Origin: SKNW01 sp050485865
Lineage (GTDB): Bacteria > Gemmatimonadota > Gemmatimonadetes > Longimicrobiales > Gaopeijiaceae
Length of the DNA: 12,604 nucleotides
Direction of reading: 5' to 3'
NCBI GenBank assembly: GCA_050485865.1
Contig: JBJHCE010000086.1
Location: 1-12,604, forward strand
Shown: positions 5,491 to 12,479 of the stretch, in pieces
Numbering within the stretch: position 1 is the first letter of the stretch
Layout of the letters: the number at the start of each line of letters is the position of its first letter
The notes under the pieces: model-generated
What the model was told of the DNA's origin: nothing
Database searches by the model: none
Seen by the model: the letters and a program-made list of their open reading frames with translations, nothing else
Translations under genes and position numbers: made by a program

Positions 5491-6299
5491 GCCGTATTCT
5501 TGATCGGCAGGGACTCTCGCTCGTTGAGTTACTCGTGGCCATCGTGGTCGCCGCCCTGGTGATGGGTGGGATCACGGCGGTGCTGCTTCAGAACCAGCGG
5601 ATCTATACCCAAAGCAGCGAGCAGGTCATCGCGCAGCAGGCCGTGCGGGGGGGGATCGAGATCCTTTCCACCGAGCTCCGCGAGATCAGTCCGTCGCTTG
5701 GTGACATCCTGAGCCTGGCCAACACGGAGCTCACCATTCGGACGGTGCGGTCGGCAGGCGTGATCTGCGGAATCCCGAGCCGCTCCCCGCTTCGGATTCG
5801 GGTCCGGAGTCTCGGAGGGGGCTTCGCCGCGGATGACCCGGTCACCTTCTTCGTGGCCGACTCAGCGGACATCGCACTCAACGACTACTGGGCCACCGGA
5901 ACGGTTTCCGGGGTCACCGCCGACCAGCTTTGCCCGGGGAACGTGCCTGCCCAGGATCTGGAGTTCACCGCCGTCAATCCGGCGGCCGCAGCCACCGGGG
6001 TCCAGCTTGGAGGGATGATCCGGTCGCTGGAACCCCTGACCTACGGACCCGTCACTTACGGTGGGCGGACCTACCTAGGGCGCGGGGAGCCCGGAGGGTC
6101 GTCGACCCCCCTCGTCGGACCCATCGATGCCACCGGAGGCATCCGGTTCACGTACCGCGACGGGGCTGGGAACACCACCGCCACACCGACGGCCGTTCGC
6201 ACCATCGAACTGACCGTTCGAACGACGTCACGTGCTCGCGGCGAGGGTGGGCGCATCATCGCCGACTCGCTCACGGCCCTGATCCACCTGCGCAACTGA
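5487..6299 (+). CDS. PilW-like minor pilin, cassette 2
   Basis: A 270-residue prepilin. The leader MSRILDRQG is followed by LSLVELLVAIVVAALVMGGI: cleavage after Gly9 gives Leu at +1 and Glu at +5, with a hydrophobic helix to about residue 33. The next stretch, QNQRIYTQSSEQVIAQQAVR, then GGIEILSTELREI, matches the PilW family strongly (helix followed by LxxELR). A long beta-rich C-terminal domain follows, with two Cys (VICGIPS and LCPGN) that could pair. The start lies in an ATGA overlap with the pilV-like stop, and the Shine-Dalgarno is weak, so translation is probably coupled. The gene ends 13 bases before the next start. Confidence 0.9.
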   Translation: MSRILDRQGLSLVELLVAIVVAALVMGGITAVLLQNQRIYTQSSEQVIAQQAVRGGIEILSTELREISPSLGDILSLANTELTIRTVRSAGVICGIPSRSPLRIRVRSLGGGFAADDPVTFFVADSADIALNDYWATGTVSGVTADQLCPGNVPAQDLEFTAVNPAAAATGVQLGGMIRSLEPLTYGPVTYGGRTYLGRGEPGGSSTPLVGPIDATGGIRFTYRDGAGNTTATPTAVRTIELTVRTTSRARGEGGRIIADSLTALIHLRN

Positions 6300-6312
6300 C
6301 CGGGAGGTCAAG

Positions 6313-7509
6313 ATGATTGCCAAGAATCGACCGAGCCCCTGCCCATCTCCGGCGGGAGGCATCGCGGCCCGGAACGGGTTCGCTCTGCCTGGGGCGATTT
6401 TTGCCCTCGTTGTGGTTGCCGTGCTTGTGACCGCCGGATTCTATATCTCGGGGCAGGAACGGACGATCGGCCAGTCCACCGTGTTCGCCTCCCAGGCCGA
6501 GGTGCTGGCCGAAACCGGGCTGAACGAAATGATGGCGACCTGGTCCCCCTCAGACGGTCCCCTGGCGTTGGGCCAGACGTCCTCGGTTGAGGTTCGGAAC
6601 ATGCCTGCGCTTGGGGGCGAATGGCAGGCGCAGGTCACCCGGGTGGGGGACCGTCTCTATCTCGTGGAAAGCACGGGGGTGGTGAACCAGGTGGGCCGCC
6701 TTTCGGGGGCACGCCGGACTTTCGGGATGCTGGCTCGCCTCCTGAGCATGGACATCACGGCCGACGCTGCCCTCGTTACCCGTGGTGACGTGCGCACGGT
6801 GGGAGGATCGGTGATCAGCGGGTTCGATCAGAATCCACCGGGTCGGGTGTGCCCGCCGCCAGGCGAAGACAAGCCTGGAGTGATCACCGACCACGGAAGC
6901 CAGCTTGATGAGCGAGGAAACTCCGCCGTTGAAGGAAACCCGCCGCTCGACCACCACGGGAAATCGGCGGAGGAACTCCTGCGGTTCGGCGACCTGACCT
7001 TCGACGATCTCGCGGCGATTGCGGACACCGTCCCGGTGACCGGGGCGATCAACAACACCGGGCCGCAGTTCAACGACGACGGGTCCTGCGACGAAAGTGT
7101 GTGGCGGAACTGGGGAGATCCCGGTGGCGTCCATGCGAACCCGGCCTGCCGCAACTACTTCCCGATCAAGTTCATCAACGGAGACGCCAATATCCAGAGC
7201 AACGGACGCGGCCAGGGAATCCTCCTGGTGAACGGGGACCTCAGGCTTCAGGGAGGCTTCTACTTCGAGGGGATCATCATGGTGCGGGGCAAGGTGGAGA
7301 TCTTCGGCAGTGGACACCGGGTTTTCGGCTCCCTGGTCGCCGCCCGGGAATTCGAACTTGACCCGAACCACGCCCAGTTCGGCGGCGGAGCGGTGGTGCA
7401 GTACTCGAGCTGCGCCGTAGCGACGGCTCGGGACAATATCCCCGGGATCTCGTCGCTGGCCCGCGTCGGGAACCGTGGTTTCGTGAACCTCACCGCCTCC
7501 GGATCCTGA
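6313..7509 (+). CDS. PilX-like minor pilin with beta-helix-like C-terminal segment, cassette 2
   Basis: A 398-residue protein with GGAGG five bases before its ATG. The N-terminus has a 22-residue leader ending RNG, then FALPGAIFALVVVAVLVTAG; +1 is Phe but +5 is Gly, so Glu+5 is missing, as in cassette 1's last gene. This matches the PilX plan: a helix, then FASQAEVLAETGLNEMMATW, the conserved stretch found after the helix in many PilX proteins (pattern: A..AAE.GL). Residues 287-352 contain alternating short strands and Gly (INGDANIQ, GILLVNGDLRLQG, FEGIIMVRGKVEI, VFGSLVAARE) that resemble a bactofilin or other beta-helix fold, a surface that could stack or cap. Several Cys residues (for example C178) may form disulfides. 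It is much longer than the cassette 1 counterpart (273 residues). It is the last gene of the unit. Confidence 0.82.
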   Translation: MIAKNRPSPCPSPAGGIAARNGFALPGAIFALVVVAVLVTAGFYISGQERTIGQSTVFASQAEVLAETGLNEMMATWSPSDGPLALGQTSSVEVRNMPALGGEWQAQVTRVGDRLYLVESTGVVNQVGRLSGARRTFGMLARLLSMDITADAALVTRGDVRTVGGSVISGFDQNPPGRVCPPPGEDKPGVITDHGSQLDERGNSAVEGNPPLDHHGKSAEELLRFGDLTFDDLAAIADTVPVTGAINNTGPQFNDDGSCDESVWRNWGDPGGVHANPACRNYFPIKFINGDANIQSNGRGQGILLVNGDLRLQGGFYFEGIIMVRGKVEIFGSGHRVFGSLVAAREFELDPNHAQFGGGAVVQYSSCAVATARDNIPGISSLARVGNRGFVNLTASGS

Positions 7510-7566
7510 ACGCGGTAGCCGCGCGATGGGCCGAAAGCGTTTCGCATCCTGGAGGGATGCTGCGAT

Positions 7567-7608
7567 CACCCGGCGTCGACCTTTCTTGACAAGGTTCGGC
7601 GCCGGGTG
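7567..7608. terminator. Long imperfect hairpin after cassette 2, overlapping the pilM promoter
   Basis: The left arm 7567-7583 and the right arm 7591-7608 pair over 17 positions, including one G-T pair and one bulged base (T7595); the outer nine base pairs (CACCCGGCG/CGCCGGGTG) are perfect. The loop is the seven bases TCTTGAC. No T run follows, so it is not a classical Rho-independent terminator, but as RNA it would form only in transcripts entering from the upstream pilin genes and could end them or protect their 3' end. As DNA it surrounds the -35 box of the putative pilM promoter and could be an operator. A smaller 6-bp hairpin (GCATCC/GGATGC, 7544-7560) lies just upstream. Confidence 0.5.
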
Positions 7609-7615
7609 GTAACGT
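7586..7615 (+). promoter_or_regulatory. Putative sigma-70-type promoter for pilMNOPQ
   Basis: TTGACA (7586-7591) is a perfect -35 match and is followed after 18 bases by TAACGT (7610-7615), a weaker -10. Transcription would start near 7622, giving a ~45-base leader to the pilM ATG. That leader contains GGGAGGGAAAAATTTG (an AT-rich patch) and a short hairpin CCGAA-C-TTCGG (7647-7657) close to the start codon. The -10 is a poor match, so the call rests mainly on the -35 and on the position in the only gap before pilM. Confidence 0.5.
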
Positions 7616-7666
7616 GCCGGGGGTGGGAGGGAAAAATTTGTTTACGCCGAACTTCGGGCAGATCGA

Positions 7667-8704
7667 ATGGGCCTTTTCGGGCGCAAGAAATCGACGGTCG
7701 GGCTGGACATCGGCTCGGGGTTCGTCAAGGTGGTCGAGGTCGACCACTCCGGTGACCAGCCCGAGGTGGTGAGGGTCGCCATGCGTCCGCTCATGCCCGA
7801 CGCCATCGTCGAGGGCGAGGTCATGGACGCGGGGCTCGTGGCCGACACGATCCGCTCCCTTTGGCTTGACGCGGGGATCGACACGAAGGAAGTCGTCACC
7901 GCCGTGGGCGGTCACGACGTGATCGTGAAGAAGATCGAGATGGACCGGATGTCGGAGGACGACGCCCGCCAGGTCATCCGGTGGGAGGCCGAGCAGCACG
8001 TTCCCTTCGACATCCAGAGCGTCGTCATCGACTTCCAGATCCTGGATCCCGAGGGGACGGACCCGAAGATGGACGTCCTCCTCGTGGCGGCGAAGCGGGA
8101 GCTCGTGGACCACAAGCTCTCCCTTCTGAGCGATGCCGGTCTCACGGCTCGGATCATCGACATTGATGCGTTCGCGCTACACAATGCCCTCGAGCGGAAC
8201 CACCCCGAGGCCATGAGCGGAATCACGGGACTCGTGAACATCGGCCACGAGATGACGAACGTGAACATCCTGGAAGACGGGGTGCCGATCCTGTCCCGGG
8301 ACATCCCGTTCGGATCGCGCCGCATCCGCGAGGACCTCCAGCGCGAGCAGGGGCTTACCGCTGACCAGGCCGAGGACATCGTCCAGGGGCGCATCCCGCA
8401 CGAGGCCCTCGACCGGTACGTCCGCTACGGAGCCGACGAGGTGGCGATCGGTGTCGAGAGGGCCGCGGCGTTCCTCATGGCCCAGTACGCCGGAGAGGGT
8501 GTGGGGCGTATCTTCCTCGGGGGCGGAGGTGCTCGCATTCCCGGGCTCCAGGCCGCCCTTGCCGACCGAATGGGGATCCCCGTGATCGGAGCCAATCCCT
8601 TCGAGCGGATTCCCGTGACCCCGGGCGCCCCCATGGGCGTCCTCCTCGACGAGGTGAGCCCTGTCCTCCTACTCCCCGTGGGCCTTGCCCTCAGGACGCC
8701 CTGA
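7667..8704 (+). CDS. pilM: Type IV pilus assembly protein PilM (actin-like ATPase fold)
   Basis: A 345-residue PilM, the cytoplasmic actin-like protein that binds the N-terminus of PilN and links the pilus alignment complex to the motor. Visible motifs: the N-terminal MGLFGRKKSTVGLDIGSGFV with the first phosphate loop (VGLDIGSG, 11-18); the connecting VTAVGGHDV (77-85); the pairing RWEAEQHVPF (105-114); the second phosphate loop GLVNIGHEMTNVNIL (188-202); and the adenosine motif IFLGGGGARIPGL (282-294). The length is typical. There is no clear Shine-Dalgarno sequence at the usual distance, but the ATG at 7667 gives the family N-terminus precisely. First gene of the pilMNOPQ operon; the pilN start lies 15 bases downstream. 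No key motif appears damaged. Confidence 0.97.
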   Translation: MGLFGRKKSTVGLDIGSGFVKVVEVDHSGDQPEVVRVAMRPLMPDAIVEGEVMDAGLVADTIRSLWLDAGIDTKEVVTAVGGHDVIVKKIEMDRMSEDDARQVIRWEAEQHVPFDIQSVVIDFQILDPEGTDPKMDVLLVAAKRELVDHKLSLLSDAGLTARIIDIDAFALHNALERNHPEAMSGITGLVNIGHEMTNVNILEDGVPILSRDIPFGSRRIREDLQREQGLTADQAEDIVQGRIPHEALDRYVRYGADEVAIGVERAAAFLMAQYAGEGVGRIFLGGGGARIPGLQAALADRMGIPVIGANPFERIPVTPGAPMGVLLDEVSPVLLLPVGLALRTP

Positions 8705-8719
8705 CCCGGAGCGCGCCCG

Positions 8720-9400
8720 GTGATCGAAGTCAATCTCCTACCCCAGGCCGGAAAGGGGAAAAAGGGACCGAAGAAGAAGCGGTCGCTTTCCCTGCCGGCC
8801 TTCAAGGGCATGCCCGGCGACCGGTGGGTCGTGGGAGCCGGGACGCTTGCGTTCCTGGCCCTTCTCTTCGTCGGGTGGCTCTTCATCGGGGTGGCCGGAC
8901 AGGCCGAGGAGCTCGAGGTCCAGATCGAAGCGGCCCAGCGTGATTCCGTTCGTTTTGCGGAGGTGATCCGGGGGTCCGAGGCGCTTCAGGCAAGGAGCGA
9001 TACCATCGCCCAGCGGCTGGAGCTCCTTCAGGCGATCGATGAGGCCCGGTTCGTGTGGCCCCACCTGATGAACGAGGTCGGGCGGGCGATCCCGACCACT
9101 GCTTGGCTCCTGCGCGTCGAACAGACGGTACCACCGCCCAGCCTTCGCTTTCGAATCGAGGGAAGGGCCATCTCGTACTTCGCGCTCACCACGTTCATGG
9201 ACCAGCTCGAGGCGTCCCCCTTCATCGGGGACGTCCAGCTCATCTCCTCGACGCAGACCATGGTCCAGATCCCCGGGGCGGGCAACCGACCCGTTTACCA
9301 GTTCGAGCTCCATGCACGATGGCGGGACCCTGATCCCGGCTTGATCGACAGGGAGCCGCTGTTCGGCCCCTCGGTGGCCCTTCCCGCGGAGGGTAGCTGA
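8720..9400 (+). CDS. pilN: Type IV pilus inner-membrane protein PilN
   Basis: A 226-residue bitopic inner-membrane protein. It begins (GTG start) with MIEVNLLPQ, the conserved NLLP motif that inserts into PilM. A Lys-rich cytoplasmic stretch (11-21) is followed by one transmembrane helix at about 36-58, a coiled coil at about 61-105, and a periplasmic domain at about 110-202 (FALTTFMDQLEASPFIGDVQ at 153-172), which fits the ferredoxin-like fold through which PilN pairs with PilO. The GTG at 8720 has GGAG eight bases upstream and is the only start that preserves NLLP at the N-terminus. The stop lies one base before the pilO ATG. The extended basic linker before the membrane helix is longer than in many PilN proteins. 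Confidence 0.95.
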   Translation: MIEVNLLPQAGKGKKGPKKKRSLSLPAFKGMPGDRWVVGAGTLAFLALLFVGWLFIGVAGQAEELEVQIEAAQRDSVRFAEVIRGSEALQARSDTIAQRLELLQAIDEARFVWPHLMNEVGRAIPTTAWLLRVEQTVPPPSLRFRIEGRAISYFALTTFMDQLEASPFIGDVQLISSTQTMVQIPGAGNRPVYQFELHARWRDPDPGLIDREPLFGPSVALPAEGS

Positions 9401-9401
9401 A

Positions 9402-10031
9402 ATGGCATTCCTTCCCGAAGAACGCCACAAGCAGTTCGCCCTTCTGGTGGGAATCGCGGCGATTGCGCTCGGCTATGCTTTCTTCGAGTACTGGTACACC
9501 CCCCGCGCGGACGAGGTGACTCAGCTGGAGACCCGCCTCGAAACCCTCCAGGACCAGAACCGACGGGCGCAGGTCGTCGCGGCCCGCGGCGGACCCGAGC
9601 TTCAGGAACGGCTCGCGGTTTACGAGCGTCACCTTGCCCGGATGGAGGAATTGATTCCAAGCCGGGGAGAGGTGCCGGCGCTCCTCCGGACGATCACGGC
9701 GGAAGCGAATCGGTTCGGCGTGGTCATGGGATCCCTTCGGCCGGAGCCCCTGATCGAGGGTGAGTTCTACACCCTCGAGGGTTACCACGTTTCTGTGGCT
9801 GGAGACTACCACGGGATCGGCCAGTTCCTCACCAGCATCGCATCCCTCCAGAGGATCATTACCCCGGTCGATCTGCAGCTCGTCGAGTACCGTGGTGCCG
9901 TACCCACGCGCGGAGTTGAGAGCCCGGTCCTCGCGAACTTCAGGATCGAGACGTACCGAGCCCCCCGACCCGATGATGCGCTCCTGACCGAAGCGGTCGG
10001 GTTGGCCCAACAAGAGGGAGGTCATCCGTGA
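9402..10031 (+). CDS. pilO: Type IV pilus inner-membrane protein PilO
   Basis: A 209-residue PilO. It has a short cytoplasmic N-terminus, one transmembrane helix at about 11-28, a coiled coil at about 36-83 (QLETRLETLQDQNRRAQVV), and a periplasmic ferredoxin-like domain at about 92-188 with the typical LLRTITAEANRFGVVM and FLTSIASLQRIITPVDLQL stretches. PilO heterodimerises with PilN and holds PilP, transmitting signals between motor side and secretin. The ATG at 9402 has GGAGGG upstream and follows the pilN stop by a single base. The end overlaps the pilP start as GTGA (10028-10031), so translation of the two is probably coupled. Confidence 0.95.
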   Translation: MAFLPEERHKQFALLVGIAAIALGYAFFEYWYTPRADEVTQLETRLETLQDQNRRAQVVAARGGPELQERLAVYERHLARMEELIPSRGEVPALLRTITAEANRFGVVMGSLRPEPLIEGEFYTLEGYHVSVAGDYHGIGQFLTSIASLQRIITPVDLQLVEYRGAVPTRGVESPVLANFRIETYRAPRPDDALLTEAVGLAQQEGGHP

Positions 10032-10654
10032 CGGACCGATACCGGAAGGGAATCCTGGGCGCGATCGCCCTCATCGTCCCGGCGATCAGTTTCGGCTGCA
10101 CGGACGCCCCGGGTGCAACACTGGACTCCTCCCTGTCCCCGACCGCGCAGGCGCCGTCTCAGGCAGACCCGATCGCGGATACACTCCGGCTGAACTTCGA
10201 GCGCGAGGTCTTCAACTACCCCTCCTTCCAGCGCCGGAACCCCTTCGCGCCCCTCACGGGCGACGAATCCGGACCGCGCTTCGAGGAGGTCGAGCTCCAG
10301 ATGGTGATCCTCTTCGAGGACGGCCGGGGCTCGATCGCCACCCTCGCGGCCCGGGGGGGCTCGGGGCAGCAGCGCACCGGAGCACGCACCTGGCGCGTCC
10401 GCGAGGGTGACATCCTCGGCAACATGCGGATCGCCGCGATCCGGCTTCGCGAGATCGTCATTGAAGTCGACGAGTTCGGGCAGCGCGAGACCCGGGTCCT
10501 CGAGCTCCGCCGTGCGGCGCCCGAGGCCGAGGTGGACGAGGATCCCCCGGTCGCGCCGCCACCGCCTCCGCCGCCCGACACGATTCCGCCCGATTCCATC
10601 CTCTCGATCGCCACAGCCCCGACCTCAGGTACCTGGAACGGAGGTTCCGAATGA
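10028..10654 (+). CDS. pilP: Type IV pilus lipoprotein PilP
   Basis: A 208-residue PilP-type protein. The signal peptide (about 1-23) ends in ISFGC, so Cys24 is the likely lipidation site. A disordered stretch follows, then FQRRNPFAPL, the conserved PilP/GspC-like segment (typically RRDPF), and a small beta domain at about 85-165 (VELQMVILFEDGRG, GDILGNMRIAAIRLREIVIEV), which in PilP binds the N-domains of the PilQ secretin. Unusually, it ends in a Pro-rich tail (PPVAPPPPPPPDTIPP) of about 40 residues. The GTG start at 10028 has a perfect GGAGG six bases upstream and overlaps the pilO stop by 4 bases. The end overlaps the pilQ start as ATGA (10651-10654). Confidence 0.93.
   Translation: MTDRYRKGILGAIALIVPAISFGCTDAPGATLDSSLSPTAQAPSQADPIADTLRLNFEREVFNYPSFQRRNPFAPLTGDESGPRFEEVELQMVILFEDGRGSIATLAARGGSGQQRTGARTWRVREGDILGNMRIAAIRLREIVIEVDEFGQRETRVLELRRAAPEAEVDEDPPVAPPPPPPPDTIPPDSILSIATAPTSGTWNGGSE
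10635..10648 (+). promoter_or_regulatory. Small hairpin presenting the pilQ Shine-Dalgarno sequence in its loop
   Basis: GGAAC (10635-10639) pairs with GTTCC (10644-10648), leaving GGAG in a four-base loop; the ribosome-binding sequence GGAGG (10640-10644) for pilQ therefore lies in the loop and the first base of the 3' arm. The start codon at 10651 follows by six bases. The stem is short, and it lies inside the pilP coding region, so it may be coincidence; it could help modulate pilQ translation relative to pilP. Confidence 0.4.
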
Positions 10655-12456
10655 AGCTCTTCATTGCACTCTGGACCGGTCTGACCCTGGGGCTCGAAGC
10701 CCCCGGTGTCGTGGATCCGGAACCGGGCACCCTCCGGGAACTCCAGGTGGTCCCGAGCTCGGACCTGGAAGGGGAACTCGTCGAGGTGATCTTCGCCGTG
10801 GACGGCGAGGTCTCCTTCCGCGACTTCACCATGCAGGGACCGGACCGGCTCATCATCGACCTCATGGGGACGAAGACGGGCCTGGCCGGCGAGAGCTTTC
10901 CGAACCTGAACCTGGGCGGGATCCGCACGATCCGGGCCCGCCAGTACGCACCCGACGTGGTGCGGGTGGAGCTCGAGCTGGATGCCCCGGTGGCGTACGC
11001 CGTGAGAACGGCGCCGGGAATCGTGCGCATCACCCTCGAGAACCTCTTCGGCGGCTTCGAGCCGTGGGCAGCTCCGACGGCGGAGTCCGCGGCGAACGGG
11101 CAGGCCACGCGTTCGGGGACCATCGCTGGCACCGCGGCGTCGCAGCGTCCATCGGCGTGGGGCGGAATCCAGAGCCAGGAGTTCTCGCGCCGCATGTCGG
11201 TGACCTTCGTCGATACCCCGATCCGCGAGGTTCTCTTCACCTTCGCCGAGGTGGCCGGGCGCTCCATCGTCCCGGGTTCCGGCGTCACGGGGAACGTCAC
11301 CGCCGAGATCCGCGACCAGCCCTGGGACATCGCGCTCCAGGCCGTGCTCGAGGCCCACGGGCTCGCTGCCCAGGAGCAGGCTTCCGGGATCATCCGGGTG
11401 GACCGCCTCCAGGACATTCAGCAGCGGACCACCGTCGAGCCGACCCAGACGCGGGTCTTCCGGATCAACTTCGCTCCCGCCGGTGAGATCGAGCCGTCGG
11501 TTCGGGCGCTCCTGACGCCGGAGCGAGGCACGCTTTCCGCTTCCAGGGGCACGAACACCCTGGTCGTGACCGATATCCCCGTCGTGCTCGACCAGATCGA
11601 GGCGCTCATCGAGGGGCTCGACGTGGAGACGCCGGGGATCACGATCTCGGCCAAGATCATCTTCGTGAACCGGACCGACCTGGAAGAATTCGGAATCGTC
11701 TACGAGCTCAAGGACTCCCGCGGAAACCAGATCAACCGGACCTTCCCCGGCGCCCTCGACGAAGACGGCGACGGCATCATCTCGCAGGACGAGCGGGTGC
11801 CCATCGGCACGAACGTGATCGCCTTCGGCGGAAACTCGATCGCCGCCATCGGAAACGCGAACCAGCGGGTGTCGGGGCCTGCGGCGCAGTTCCTGACCTC
11901 GCTCGTCCTCGGGCGCCACACCCTCCTGTCGTTCGTGGAGGCACTCCAGTCGGTGAACCTCTCCGACATCCAGGCGCATCCGCAGGTCACGGTCCTCGAG
12001 AACCAGACCGCGAACATTCTCGTGGGTGAGCGGGTGCCGATTCCGGTGACCCAGCAGACCGGTGTGTCGGGTGGCGCGCAGGACGGGCAGGCGCTTTTCC
12101 AGCCCTTCACCGTCCAGTTCCAGGACGTGGGGATCAAGCTCGAGGTGACGCCGCAGGTCGCCGCCGGAAACCTGATCCTCATGGACGTGCTTGCCGAGCG
12201 CTCCGGGGTCGAGATCGTGGAGTCCTTCCTGGGCTTCATCTTCAACACCCAGGAGGCCCGCACCCGGGTTCTCGTGGAAGACGGCGAGACGGTAGTCATC
12301 GGTGGGCTCACCGTGACCGAGACCGCCGAGCTCCGGAGCGGGATCCCCCTCCTCATGAACCTCCCCCTGGTGGGGCGGCTCTTCCGCCTGACCCGCGAGG
12401 AGAAGTCCCAGCGGGATCTCATCATCATGATCACCCCGCAGATCAACCGCCGCTGA
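10651..12456 (+). CDS. pilQ: Type IV pilus secretin PilQ
   Basis: A 601-residue secretin, the outer-membrane channel for the pilus. A probable signal peptide (about 1-17; only one basic residue, so short) is followed by an AMIN domain (about 28-133, peptidoglycan binding), a Gly/Ala/Ser-rich linker (134-180), a STN/N0 domain (about 181-250), a secretin N1-type domain (about 265-325), and the C-terminal secretin domain (about 330-600). The signature is VVIGGLTVTETAELRSGIPL (548-567) followed by LLMNLPLVGRLFR (567-579), and the end is RDLIIMITPQI (588-598). An EF-hand-like loop DEDGDGIISQDE (370-381) interrupts the early secretin domain, which is odd for the family. Strong GGAGG six bases upstream; ATGA overlap with pilP. 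Only one AMIN domain is visible, whereas many PilQ proteins have two or three. Confidence 0.97.
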   Translation: MKLFIALWTGLTLGLEAPGVVDPEPGTLRELQVVPSSDLEGELVEVIFAVDGEVSFRDFTMQGPDRLIIDLMGTKTGLAGESFPNLNLGGIRTIRARQYAPDVVRVELELDAPVAYAVRTAPGIVRITLENLFGGFEPWAAPTAESAANGQATRSGTIAGTAASQRPSAWGGIQSQEFSRRMSVTFVDTPIREVLFTFAEVAGRSIVPGSGVTGNVTAEIRDQPWDIALQAVLEAHGLAAQEQASGIIRVDRLQDIQQRTTVEPTQTRVFRINFAPAGEIEPSVRALLTPERGTLSASRGTNTLVVTDIPVVLDQIEALIEGLDVETPGITISAKIIFVNRTDLEEFGIVYELKDSRGNQINRTFPGALDEDGDGIISQDERVPIGTNVIAFGGNSIAAIGNANQRVSGPAAQFLTSLVLGRHTLLSFVEALQSVNLSDIQAHPQVTVLENQTANILVGERVPIPVTQQTGVSGGAQDGQALFQPFTVQFQDVGIKLEVTPQVAAGNLILMDVLAERSGVEIVESFLGFIFNTQEARTRVLVEDGETVVIGGLTVTETAELRSGIPLLMNLPLVGRLFRLTREEKSQRDLIIMITPQINRR

Positions 12457-12479
12457 GCGCCGGGCAAGGGAGCCGCACG

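Noticed and set aside
7557..7589. Ten-codon open frame before pilM as a leader peptide
   Set aside because: Its GGAGG directly abuts the ATG, and the proposed pilM promoter lies at and after its stop codon, so it would not be in the pilM leader.
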